Below are positions 10,721 to 20,490 of a DNA stretch of 64,000 nt, piece after piece. Location: NCBI GenBank assembly GCA_026122225.1, contig JANEZZ010002240.1:992001-1056000 (forward strand), in the 5' to 3' direction. The notes below the pieces were generated by a model. It ran no database searches, was not told where the DNA came from, and worked only from the letters and a program-made list of their open reading frames with translations. Position 1 is the stretch's first letter. The number at the start of each line of letters is the position of its first letter. This DNA comes from Heloderma charlesbogerti (lineage: Eukaryota; Chordata; Lepidosauria; Squamata; Helodermatidae). The position numbers and the translations under genes were made by a program.

Positions 10721-10822
10721 CACCTGACCTCACCTGACCTCAGCGGACCTGTCCTGACCTCAGCTCACCGGACCTCACCTCAGCTCACCGGACCTGACCT
10801 CACTGGACCTGACCTCACCTCC
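10721..10822. repeat. Short tandem array of CACCTGACCT/CAGCTCACCGGACCT units
   Basis: Imperfect 5-15-bp units contain five TGACCT hexamers (reverse complement AGGTCA) in about 100 bp. It lies in the outer old hAT-like element. Confidence 0.85.
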
Positions 10823-11121
10823 ACAGACAATAAACAGAAAAGATGGAGGATTTCCATGGACTTCGCAACTCAGCCCTAGCGAAAGAAAGCCTCGGGTCAT
10901 ACGGAAAATGCCTATATCATAAAAAGGGTAAAGCCGTTTGTGTTCTTCTTCCATTTCCAATTTACAGATTTCTTTTTGTGATTATTTTTGCAAAAAGAAT
11001 GGGTCCACATGAGCTCCTGTCCAGATCGACTGGGCCGCCCCATTCCAAGGAGGATCTGTGGACTGGATTTGTCAGAATTCGATCCCATTTAAAATTCATG
11101 CTGAATTCTCTGACATCCCTA

Positions 11122-11979
11122 GAGGAGACCAGGGAAGCTGTCTTACACAGCTTCCTATGCTCACCCCAGCCTCCTTCCCTCCCGCTCCAAAGTGTTGTGG
11201 CTAGATGGATGGAATCTTCCATCTAGCAAAAATGCAGGGCGGCTGGAGCACGGAAGCAAGGACTGGATATTTGACAACCTCCGACTTTGGAGGCCGCCAG
11301 CCATCAACATAGGATTGCACTCTAAATGGAATTGCTTCATGAATGTCATGAGCCGTTTTGGAGATGCTGGTAAAAAAGCAGGATACAGAGCTAAAAAATA
11401 AATGTATGAATAATCAATAAAATGACATTGTAAAACGTGAAGCCATATGATTCCTCTCATAGTATTGAACCACTAGATTTGTTTCCATGAGAGGAAGCAT
11501 AACTCATTATTTCATCATTTAGATTTCTGACACCATACTCTATAAATGTAACTGAGACATTTTGTACCTGAATAAATGTCACAATACACATTTCTTATGT
11601 TCAAGGCTCTTAAAAGTGCATTTATCAAACGTTCTTCTAATGGGACACCTTGTTTTCTGATCTTCAACAAGTGAATTCAGATTTTTCAAAGTAAAGAATA
11701 AACAGGTTTTCAATGCTGATAGTTATGAAGATTCATATGGACAATTATCTAGAAATGAAAATATAAGACATAAACACCAGTAACAGCAAGCTTCATTGTG
11801 ATCACCGCGATCTATTGTGCTGACACGTGCAATTGTAGTATCGCGTTCTCCTTTGAAATTGGACACAGCTCAATAGCATTTCTAACAGCAGTTTCTTTGG
11901 AGGCCTCAGACTGTCAGAGGCATGGGGTGCTCCTCTAGGCAAAGACCAATAAAAAATAATGCACACACACACGTATTTA
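11122..11979. other. Unassigned sequence
   Basis: No gene or clear repeat. 11150-11420 is moderately GC-rich. 11420-11979 is AT-rich with several AATAAA/AATAAAAT strings but no evidence of an associated gene. Confidence 0.4.
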
Positions 11980-12230
11980 TATTTATTTTATTTATTTATT
12001 GCATTTATACCCCGCCTTTCTCCCTCTCGCAAGGAACTCAAGGCGGCTTACATTATCCTCCTCCTCACCGTTGTATCCTCACAACAACAACCCTGTGAGG
12101 TAGGTTGGGCTGAGAGTCTGTGACTGGCCCAAAGTCACCCAGTGAGCTTCCATGGCCAAGTGGGGACTAGAACCCAGATCTCCCGGCTCCCAGTCCGTCA
12201 CTCTCACCACTACACTACACTGGCTCTCCT
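11980..12230 (+). mobile_element. Squamate-type SINE/LINE-tail repeat
   Basis: Begins in a TTTATTT run followed by GCATTTATACCCCGCCTTTC. It contains AAGGCGGCTTACAT, CCCTGTGAGGTAGGTTGGGC, CAAAGTCACCCAGTGAGC and ends CACTACACTACACTGGCTCT. This consensus is widespread in reptile genomes and resembles MIR/tRNA-derived and L2-tail repeats. I cannot fix the exact family. Confidence 0.75.
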
Positions 12231-12954
12231 AATTATTTAACGTAATTAAATATAACACAGATATTGGCCATAATTATGCTGCAATTCTAAGAAGATTTGC
12301 TTGTGCCCTTTTTGCTCAGTGGTCTTGAATGAATTTCTCACAGGACAGCATGTATTGCACTAGCCAACTGTCACATGGTTGTAACTTTTATTATTTGCTG
12401 TATACCATTTAGCCTGGTTTCTTTGGCCCTCTCAGTAAATTATATCTGAAGTGATGTTGTATCACATGATCTGACCACATGACCCTGGTCAAACTAGATA
12501 AGATGTCATTTTCACAATCAGTTGCATGAATGGCATTTTAAGACACGTAGATTTCAAGCATGGAGGGGCAGTCTGGATGGGGCCAGACTGCCCCTCCCTG
12601 GGTGGGGCCAGAGGGCTTTAACCATGTGACCCATTCTGCAATTCCAATCCAAATTGGGCCCCGTGAGCCTTCAACCTGGTACTTGCTTGGGGGGGGTTCC
12701 CATTCTCCCTGGTGGGAGCTTTCCCCACAATGTATACCGTAGGCACAGGTGTTCCAGTCCAGATCAGGACCCCCCCCATCTGCAATTTCCATTTCAAAAG
12801 CCATTCATGAAGTAGACATTCCATATAGGAGTCCACCCAATTGCCTTATCTTAATGTCTACACAGCATGGGAGTGGGGGATAATTGTGACATTCCCTGCA
12901 TAGGTGCAACTGGATCATTCAGTTACCCAATGCAGAGAATAACCCCGATGTTAC
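12231..12954. other. Unassigned sequence with one perfect hairpin
   Basis: No gene is recognised. A 15-bp perfect inverted repeat lies at 12562-12597. 12600-12840 is CCC/GGG-rich and may be an eroded hAT relic, but no ends were found. Confidence 0.35.
12562..12597. repeat. Perfect 15-bp inverted repeat with 6-bp loop
   Basis: Arms GGAGGGGCAGTCTGG (12562-12576) and CCAGACTGCCCCTCC (12583-12597) are exact complements. Confidence 0.95.
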
Positions 12955-13231
12955 AAGTTCTGTCACCCCGTGCCCGGCTCACCTGGCTGTGGTGGGGGGC
13001 TGTTGTGGAGGGGGGGAGGATAGGACACAGACGAAGGCCATTGGCCTTCGCTCCTTCCATCAGCCATGGGCGGGGTCGAGCCGGCCGTTATTTAGGCCGT
13101 GCTGCCCCCAGCTTCCGCTTCACTCCTCACAGTTCGAGCTCTCCTTTGAGCTCCTCGACGGCGGCAGCATCTCGGTGGCGGCAGTGTCCTCTGTCCTCGA
13201 CTGCGACTGGCGCGGCTGAGGCACCGAGGAC

Positions 13232-13292
13232 TAGGGATGGCGGAGAATTTCTCCATGAATCTCCGGGAGGCCGAGTGCCAACGCATTTGGCC
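13232..13292 (-). mobile_element. H1a beta-end remnant
   Basis: Starts TAGGGATGGCGGAGAATTTC at 13232 and runs through GGGAGGCCGAGTGCCAACGC before another H1 begins at 13293. CCGAGGAC precedes it as the left half of a TSD. The alpha end is not found downstream, so the rest was lost or recombined. Confidence 0.8.
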
Positions 13293-13795
13293 TAGGGGTG
13301 CATGAAAGCCACTTACCTGGTCTCGCAGCTTGCTTCGCGGTGGGGGGGAGGCGCTTCGCTGCTCCCCCCGAAGTTCAGGCCAGGGGGGGAGGCTTCCCGC
13401 CTCGCCCGGCCGAAATTCAGGCCGGGGGGGAGGCTTCCCGCCTCGCCCGGCCGAAATTCAGGCCGGGGAGGAGGCGCCTCGCCTCGCCCAGCCGCGAAAT
13501 AAAAAGTAAAAAAAAACAACGCCCCCGTGATAGGCTACGTGACGATTAACGTAGCCTATCATGGCTAGATCTGCAAAGTCAGCCGTGATAGGCTACGTTA
13601 ATCGTCATGTAGCCTATCACGGGTGACTTTAAAAAAAAAAAAAAAGCGCGTACGCAAATGGCGGCCCCCATAGGGAGCCGCCATTCGCGTTCCTTATTTG
13701 GTCGCTGTAGTCTACGTAAATCTTTACATAGACTACGGCGAAAATAAGGGCAACGCAAATAGCGTTGCCCTTATTTTTGCCGTAGTCTACGTAAA
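13293..13795 (+). mobile_element. H1a element, right part deleted
   Basis: The alpha end TAGGGGTGCATGAAAGCCAC starts at 13293 inside the beta arm of another H1 (left TSD ATTTGGCC, 13285-13292). Three ~43-bp GC-rich alpha repeats are followed by hairpins and the start of the central palindrome. Homology stops at about 13795 in CGTAGTCTACGTAAA. There is no beta end and no right TSD. Confidence 0.85.
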
Positions 13796-14249
13796 ATTGC
13801 CGCAGATCGCTGGCTATCGCTTGCTCAGGGAAGGGGAGATTCTTTTCCAGTGGCAGCAGCAGCATCTGCGGGGTGAGGCAGTCAACAGCGGTTGCCCCTC
13901 CCCCGGCACGAGCATGTCATTTCTCCCGCACTTCCCTCCCCATGCATTTGATTCGCCAGGGTTGCCACAGTTCGCAGGCCGCCTCCTGCCTAGGGGAGGT
14001 GGGATTCTCTTGTCCCGCACCGGCCCCTCTGCCTGAGCAAGGCGAGTGGAAGGTTTTTGTTTGTTTGTTTTTCCTCAGGCCCTCGACCTGTTTCCCCTCC
14101 TCCCCAGACCGAATAGCTGTTCTAGTCGGCCGGCTGGGAGCCGAACAGCCTCTCCAGTCCAGCAGGGGCTAGGCTTCAATGCCCCCTGGTGGCCCTGTTG
14201 CACCTTAGTATAAGTCAGAGGGGGAAAGAAAAAGAAAAAAAGGGGGGAT

Positions 14250-14453
14250 TAAAAATAAATAAATAAATAAATAAATAAAAGATGGGGAGGAGTGAAAGGA
14301 AGGCGCCCATTATTGCCCTCAGGACCTTTTCTGGTTCCCAAGTGCAGTTCATAAGCAGGGAGAGAAGAGGAAATTGAGGTGTATAAATAAATAAATAAAA
14401 TTAATAATAATAAAATAATAAAAATAAAATATAAATAAATAAATAAATAAAAA
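14250..14453. repeat. Two (AAAT)n microsatellites
   Basis: AAAT runs lie at about 14250-14280 and 14383-14453, separated by a short unique segment. They lie between the GC-rich leader and the gag-like frame. Confidence 0.9.
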
Positions 14454-14892
14454 GTATGTAGGAGGGTAGCGCATTCCCCAATACACGGTGATGCCACCCA
14501 AAAAGGGTTTGGGGGAGAAGGCAAGGGCAAAGCTGCTTGCCCCCCAGCTAAGCACCCCTTCCATCAGGCCGACTCTTCGTCATCTGAAGATGAGGATCCT
14601 AATATGGCCCTCATTCTAGCTAGGCTCGAGGTGGCAGAGAGGAACTTAGGGATCCCTGCATTACCTACCCCTGCCAGGTGGGATCCCCGGACCTCAGGTT
14701 CAAGGGTACCCAGAGGGCAAGCTCGCAAAGATCTATTGCTTTCTATTTCAGAAAGGCTGGGAGCCATCGAGGATTATCAGCAGGTCATCGCTGGGCAAGC
14801 TGCATCCGCAACGGCCGCAGCACCTGTGTGCTCACTTGTGGAGCAGCCCCTTCCCATGCAAGGATCGCCAGCATCTGTTTCCCCAGCTCCAG

Positions 14893-16012
14893 TAAGGATG
14901 TACGAAAGTCACTTACCGTTTCGCGGATCTGCTTCGCGGTGGGGGGAGGCGCTCCGTCCCTCCCCCCGGAGTCCTGCCCAGCCAGCTCCGCTTTGCGGGA
15001 ATTCCACGGAGCTGCCGGCCAGTTCCACCCATAGCTGGACATCTGGCCACTGGGCAGCAGGGACACAAATGGCAGCGGCCGTAGCCACTGCCGTTTGTGT
15101 CCCTGTACTTAACCGTGATAGGCTACATAAATATTTATGTAGCCTATCACAGCAAAGTAAAAAAAACGCTCACGCAAATGGCAGCGGCTATGGCGGCCGC
15201 CATTTGCGTTTGCTATTTTTCGCCATTTTAGTCTACTTAAATATTTATGTAGACTATTATGGCGAAAGAAAAGGGGAACGCAAATAGCATAGTGGGCGCT
15301 ATTTGCATTCCTTTTTGATTCGCCGTTTTACCCTACGTAAATATTTACGTAGACTAAAACGGCGAAAAATAGCGAACGCAAATGGCGGCTGTCATTTGCG
15401 TACTACGTAAATACGTAGTACGTTAATACATAGGCTGCCTACGTAAATACATATGTTCCTTATTTTTTATTAAATACATAGTTCCTAATTTCTCGTTGTT
15501 TTAGTCTATGTAAATATTTACGTAGGCTAAAATGGCAAATCAAAAAGGGACGCAAATAGCTCCCGCTATGCTATTTGCGTTCCCCTTTATTTTCACATAA
15601 TAGTCTACATAAATATTTACGTAGACTAAAACAATGAAAAATAAGGAATGCAAATGGCGGCTACCGTAGCCGCTGCCATTTGTGTATGCCGGTGTTGTTT
15701 TTTTAAAACCCAGACGTGATAGACTATGCAAGTCTTTACATAACCTATCACGTCTGGGTAAAAAAAAAGAAAAAAGACCAGACTGCAAATGGTGGCTGCG
15801 GCAGGCAGCAGCTGGTTGGAAGACCAGCCAGCACCACCGAAGCCACTGCTGGAGCCACCACCATCTGGAACATCCACCCCAGGTAAGTCTTGTCCCGGGG
15901 GGGATCCAAGGGGGGGGCGGGGGGCAGGCCGTTCCGCCATGGATTTCAGGGGGCCGAATGCCAGTGCATTTGGCCTCACTGAAATCCGTGGTGGAATTCT
16001 CCACCATCCCTA
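14893..16012 (+). mobile_element. H1b element inserted in gag
   Basis: The alpha end TAAGGATGTACGAAAGTCAC starts at 14893 and the beta end GTGGAATTCTCCACCATCCC with TA finishes at 16012. A perfect TSD AGCTCCAG lies at 14885-14892 and 16013-16020. It contains an expanded set of AT-rich hairpins around 15110-15640, including an irregular TACGTAAATACGTAGTACGT stretch near 15390-15450. The beta-side AGGTAAGT lies near 15880. Confidence 0.95.
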
Positions 16013-16242
16013 AGCTCCAGCAGTTTGGGACCATAGCCAGGACCTCGACACTCCAACCAACCATGGCACAGGTGAGGTTCCGAGACCTGGGGAGATAGCA
16101 CCACCAACCAGTTGGAACCAGCTCCTTCCATTCGGGTGGTTCCCCTTCTCGGCCAGGATAAGTTGACCATTTCACACCCCAGCAGGGGGTATCCCAGGGT
16201 TCCCTTTGCCAGGTCTACCACCCCACTGCTTTGGCCCGGGAT

Positions 16243-16905
16243 TAGGGATGGCGGAGAATTTTTCCCCGAATCTTCGGGAGGCCAAGTGCCGAGGCATTCG
16301 GCCCCCCGAAAGTGTTGGGGAAATTCTCTGCTGGCCCCCCGCCCCCCCCGGGATGGGACTTACCTTCAGCGAATGTCCCTCTCAGCGGCGGGTCCCGGCA
16401 GCAGTTCGGCGGCATTTCGTCGGGGGCGGGGGCGGCGCTATTTGCATTGCCCTTATTTTCGCCGTAGTCTACGTAAATCTTTACGTAGACTAGACGTGCC
16501 AAAATAAGGAATGCAAATGGCAGCGCCCATGGGCCGCCGCCATTTGCGTATGCTCTTTTTTTTTTCCAAAAGTCACCCGTGATAGGCTATGTGACGATTA
16601 ACATAGCCTATCACGGCTGACTTTGGAAATCTAGCCATGACAGGCTACGTTAATCATTACGTAGCCTATCACGGGTTGTTTTTTTTCCTTTCACTTTTTC
16701 TTTCGCAGCCGGGGAGACGGGGTGCTTCTCCCCGGCCTGAATTTTGGCTGGGCGAGGCGGGGCGCCTCCCCCCCCGGCCTGAATTTCGGCCGGGTGAGGC
16801 GGGACGCCTCCCCCCCTCACCTGAACTTTGGGGGGAGAAGTGAAGCGCCTCCCCCCCACCGCGAATCACCCCTGCGAAAAGGTAAGTTACTTTCGTACAT
16901 CCCTA
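16243..16905 (-). mobile_element. H1a element inserted in gag
   Basis: The beta end TAGGGATGGCGGAGAATTTT starts at 16243 and the alpha end finishes at 16905. A perfect TSD CCCGGGAT lies at 16235-16242 and 16906-16913. Part of the beta-side hairpin series is deleted: GGGCGGCGCTATTTGCATTG fuses the GC arm directly to the centre of the palindrome. Confidence 0.95.
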
Positions 16906-17892
16906 CCCGGGATACATGCTCCTGGCCCACAGCTATGCTGCACCAGGTGGGGCCGCTCATGCAGCTGGCATCCCTGTGTCTGCCCAACCCCATGGGGCCT
17001 TAGGCCCTGCTATAAACCCTGCTTGCAGGACTGAGGGGGGGGAAACATCCACAGCCCCCCAGATCCTGAGCCTCACACAGCCAGTGACAGGGAGGCTCCT
17101 CAACATGCCCCATCTGCCATGGCAGCTTGCGCTGCCATGTCGTGTGGCCCTATGGGCAAAGGCTCTGACGAGCCTGGGGCAGGTGATAAGGACCCTTATG
17201 CCCACATAGATAAAGGGACAATCTCGACTGGGGGGACATCTACGCCCCTGAGATATCACCTATTGCCAGCCACTAGGGAGAAAATACTACGGGGAGAATT
17301 TGTTGATGTCTTTTCCCTGCTATTCCAGGAGTCAGAAACAAAAAAGGGGGAGAAATCTGGTGACAGGGATCAGGAGAGGGTCAAGCATAGGAAGGTGTCC
17401 TGCACTTGGGCAAACTGGCTGCCCGGCTTCTTAATCTATATGGGTGTCAGCAAAAGCACCCAGAGCGTGATTGGGTCCTCACTAAGTACTTGGATATTAT
17501 ATATAGGGCCTATACTGAATATGAAGGCGGAGCTTGGCTGACCTATGACGAATCTTTTCGTATGCGGGCCACGTTTGACCCCGCATTGCGCTGGGACGCC
17601 AAGGATCAGGATCTCTGGCTGCAGTTTATGACTCCTGCCAGGCCGACTTTTGGTGATCTGTCAGATAGTGGGCACATCGTAGCTAAGCTGACGCCTGCCT
17701 CAGCCCCTAAGGCTGGGGCGGGACAGGCGGTTCAACACCACACACTCTGCTGGGAGTTCGGCTCCAAGGGCATCTGCTTCAAGAATCCATGCCAATTCTG
17801 CCATGCATGCTCCATCTGCGGGGGACAACATGCCTTCATTGGCTGCCCAAAGGCCAAAGGACATGAGACCACTGCCGGACCTTTAAGGATGT

Positions 17893-18534
17893 GAGGATTG
17901 TTGTGTTCATTCCTTGTTGCTTGTTCTTCTAGATGGCGGGAGTGCGAGTGAACCAGTGAAGGTGCTCATCTGTGGGCACAGCATGGTTTTCTGGGCCGGT
18001 CGGAGGGCCTCCTCCAGCTGTGGATCCCACCTAGGGCTCAGCCGCTACGCCACCATTTGGTCATTGGGCAGACGCGGGATGCAGTGGGAGTGCCTCCTCC
18101 CCACGTTATTCCAGCATGGGCTGGTGAAGGTTCCCTCACAGATTCTGGTGCTGCACTTAGGGGGGAATTATCTAGGCCTGTTGAAAGGCAAGGCCCTGAT
18201 TCTTCAAGCCTGGGAGGATTTGTGACTGATTCGGCATCGCTGGCAGGGAATCACCATTATCTGGTCCAACCTGCTACCCAGAGTGGCTTGGAGGGATGGC
18301 TTGGATCCACGCACCATGGATAGGGCCCGTAAGAAGGTCAACAGGGAAGTCGGGAACTTTCTAATCAAACAGGGCGACCAGGCCATCACCCACCCCGACA
18401 TTTCTCCTGCCCGGGGGATGATCTACAGAGCTGATGGTGTTCATCTCACCGAACTAGGCAATTATGTCTTTTTGACCGATCTGCGAGGAGGCATTTGGGA
18501 GTGTTTATGGCACAGGTGGGGGGAGGGCGAGTAA
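17893..18534 (+). pseudogene. SGNH-hydrolase (GDSL-like esterase) frame, one internal stop
   Basis: A single frame runs from about 17914 to the stop at 18532-18534, broken only by TGA at 18223-18225. It shows the SGNH family blocks in order: ICGHSMVFWA (block I serine, GHS for GDS), LHLGGNYLG (block III Gly and Asn) and DGVHLTELGN (block V Asp and His). All catalytic positions are therefore present. Such domains lie downstream of Gag in Ngaro/DIRS-type and some CR1-type elements. Their substrate is unknown, and an esterase role acting on lipid or sugar acetyl groups is inferred from the fold. No separate promoter is seen, so co-expression with Gag is likely in a live element. Confidence 0.65.
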
Positions 18535-18898
18535 GCAGAGGCTTGTCACCCTCCTGTGGCAGCTCCAGGTGGGCACTCCGCTGGGGGAGAGGACAGGTGC
18601 GCATTCGTAGGCACCATTTCAGGTGACTGGTAAGGCCTGAGGCTTCCGGCTCTGGGTTTTGTGGCCCCAGTCAGGAGATACAGCTTACCTCTGAGGCCAA
18701 CCCTCCTCACCCACTTGGGTTCTGTGGATCGAGGTGGGGGTGACAGGGGAAGGCCTCCCAGCCCAAAATTGGGTATGTCTGTTTGGGGCGGTAATGGTGG
18801 ACACCTCACCCCAGATGACGAATGCTTCACTCAACACCTGTCATGTCATTCTTGTTTGCTGCGTGCCCGCCGGTGCTTCCTTCACAGATTGTAAACTA

Positions 18899-18904
18899 TC
18901 AATA
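18899..18904 (+). promoter_or_regulatory. Polyadenylation signal AATAAA of the Gag/SGNH element
   Basis: AATAAATGTGG lies about 365 bp after the SGNH stop in a long 3' region and is followed by a T/G-rich TTTGTGTTGTCTCG segment about 35 bp downstream. This is the expected arrangement for cleavage and polyadenylation. Confidence 0.5.
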
Positions 18905-19067
18905 AATGTGGCCCCATTTTATCCCAAAATCTATTTGTGTTGTCTCGTCATTTCTCCCCCCCCCCATCCACCCGCAATGCTATCCGTTGCATCTCTGAAT
19001 GAATCACCACTTCTCCAGTCAGGAGGCTTGCTCAGAGTAGTGACTCATGTATCGACACAGTTGTTTG

Positions 19068-19778
19068 TAGGGATGTACGAAAATTCCGCCACGGATCTTG
19101 GGGAGGCCGAATGAAAGCGCATTTGGCCCCCCAAAATCGGTGGTGGAACGGCCCGCCCCCCCACCCTCCCCGGGACGAGACTTACCTTGGGCGGATCTTC
19201 CTGGTGGTGGCGGCTGTGGCAGTGGTGCGGCGGCCGCAGCCGCAGCAGCCACCCTTCCGACTGGCTGCCGCCGCCGCCATTTCCAGTTTTAAAAAAAAAC
19301 ACAACGTGATAGGCTACGTAAAGATTTACGTAGCCTATCATGGCTAGGTTTAAAAAAAAAGTGATAGGCTACGTAAATGTTTACGTAGCCTATCACAGCT
19401 GACTATAAAAAAAACACACACGCACGTATGCAAATGGTGGCGGCCATGGCCGCTGCCATTTGCGTTCCTTATTTTGGCACGTCTTAGTCTACGTAAACAT
19501 TTACGTAGACTAAGACGGCGAAAATAAGGGGAACGCAAATAGTGTAGATTTGCCATTTGCGTCCCTGCTAGCCAGAGGCCGGATGTCCGGCTGCTGGCGG
19601 AGCCGGCTGGCGGCTCTGCAGAATCGCTGCAGAGCACAGCTGGCCAGCCAGGATTCTGGGGGGGGGGGAGGAACGGAGCGCCTCCCCCCCAGCGAGGATT
19701 CCGGGGGGAGGGATGGAACGCCTCCCCCCCAACCATAAACATAATCCATGAAAGGTAAGTACCTTTCGTACATCCCTA
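19068..19778 (-). mobile_element. H1b element, complete
   Basis: The beta end TAGGGATGTACGAAAATTCC starts at 19068 and the alpha end AGGTAAGTACCTTTCGTACA with TCCCTA finishes at 19778. A perfect TSD GTTGTTTG lies at 19060-19067 and 19779-19786. The outermost 12 bases of the beta end resemble the alpha end (GTACGAAA), unlike most copies. Confidence 0.95.
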
Positions 19779-19786
19779 GTTGTTTG

Positions 19787-20129
19787 GGCTTCTCTGAAGG
19801 AGCCTAAGCTGTACGATTGACTTCACAATTTAAATATTTACTTTTTGAGATGCATAAGCAAAGTGAAGACCTACTTATTCTCCCAGGCATTTTAGTTTTT
19901 CAGATTGTTTTTACCTGGTATTGTATTTTAAATGTTTACTAGCTTCTATTGGTTATTCTTATTTTTATATCGTAGTTTTAAACTTTTAAACTTTTATATT
20001 GCATTTTATCATCTGTATTTTATGGTTTTAATTGTTGTGAACTGCCCGGAGAGCTTCGACTATTTGGCAGTAGAAATATATAATAACAACAATAACAACA
20101 ATAACAACAATAACAACAACAACAACAAC

Positions 20130-20164
<35 letters not shown>

Positions 20165-20165
20165 G
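19787..20165 (+). mobile_element. L2 LINE 3' tail with (AAC)n(AAT)n
   Basis: The A/T-rich 3' UTR ends in GAACTGCCCGGAGAGCTTCG and ACTATTTGGCAGTAGAAAT, the L2 tail signature seen also at 7085-7120. A simple AACAAT/AAT repeat follows at 20083-20162. The 5' boundary is uncertain. Confidence 0.75.
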
Positions 20166-20490
20166 TAGGGATGACACTGACATTCTCCTCACCTGAATTT
20201 CTCCCTGGATTTGGTTTTCTGAAATACCTGAGCCCTATTCAGGCATTCTGAAAGTGGTTCAAGTACTGAAAAGGTCTGAAAATAGAAAATCAGCTTTCTC
20301 AATTTTGTGGAGAGCCTGCACAGGTACAAGAGGCTCTCCTCTTCAGAAAGTCACCCTCCATGACATGAGTACAGAAGGAGATGTGTGAGGAGGAAGCATG
20401 GCTAGCACATTCCCTCTCCTCACTTTAACCACTTTCAGAACACCTGAATAGGGCTCTTGTCTAACTGATACAAAGTCACTGGGAATCCTA
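20166..20490. mobile_element. Possible old hAT-like relic with internal inverted repeat
   Basis: TAGGGATGACACTGAC starts at 20166 and GTCACTGGGAATCCTA ends at 20490, so the ends are roughly complementary. Inside, GAGCCCTATTCAGG (about 20230) is repeated inverted as CCTGAATAGGGCTC (about 20440). The flanks ATAAAAAG and CATAAAAA are only offset matches. Confidence 0.35.

Larger units (their letters stand above)
8695..11121 (+). mobile_element. Old hAT-like element, outer layer of a three-level nest
   Basis: The left end TAGGGATGAACGGATTCCCC starts at 8695 and the right end GAATTCTCTGACATCCCTA finishes at 11121. Flanks GAGAAGGC and GAGGAGAC agree at 6 of 8 positions, so the pairing is tentative and the copy old. 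Its own sequence is 8695-8888 plus 10576-11121. It includes a CR/TGACCT tandem array and a ~45-bp direct repeat (about 10634-10690 and 10889-10935). Confidence 0.5.
14560..17892 (+). pseudogene. Gag-like gene of a retroelement, interrupted twice and frameshifted
   Basis: Three blocks (14560-14892, 16021-16242, 16914-17892) remain after removing two H1 insertions. The N-terminal block has an acidic serine-rich stretch followed by LILARLEVAERN. The main block, in frames starting 17119 and 17406, carries ATREKILRGEFVDVFSLL and a later DWVLTKYLDIIYRAYTEYEG. It ends with a Cys/His-rich segment near 17750-17860 (CWEFGSKGICF then CHACSICGGQHAFIGC), the zinc-knuckle-like domain seen in DIRS/Ngaro-type Gag proteins. 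At least one frameshift lies between about 17395 and 17430. The role in a live element would be to package RNA. This copy is dead. Confidence 0.6.
12955..18970 (+). mobile_element. Degenerate Gag + SGNH-hydrolase retroelement, split by H1 copies
   Basis: A GC-rich leader (12955-13231 and about 13796-14224) precedes a broken gag-like frame, then an SGNH hydrolase frame, then a 3' region with AATAAA at about 18899-18904 and a short distal segment to about 18970. The order Gag, SGNH hydrolase is known from tyrosine-recombinase (DIRS/Ngaro-type) retrotransposons of vertebrates. No reverse transcriptase, RNase H or recombinase is present, and no flanking repeat could be matched. H1 insertions interrupt it at 13232-13795, 14893-16012 and 16243-16905. 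The 5' and 3' limits are estimates. Confidence 0.55.

Noticed and set aside
14560..18534. Gag/SGNH region as an endogenous retrovirus
   Set aside because: No LTR pair, protease, RT, integrase or envelope is visible. The zinc-knuckle and SGNH order fits a DIRS/Ngaro-type retrotransposon better.
19932..20168. ORF ending in a poly-asparagine tract
   Set aside because: It is the AAC/AAT tail of an L2 LINE, not a prion-like protein.
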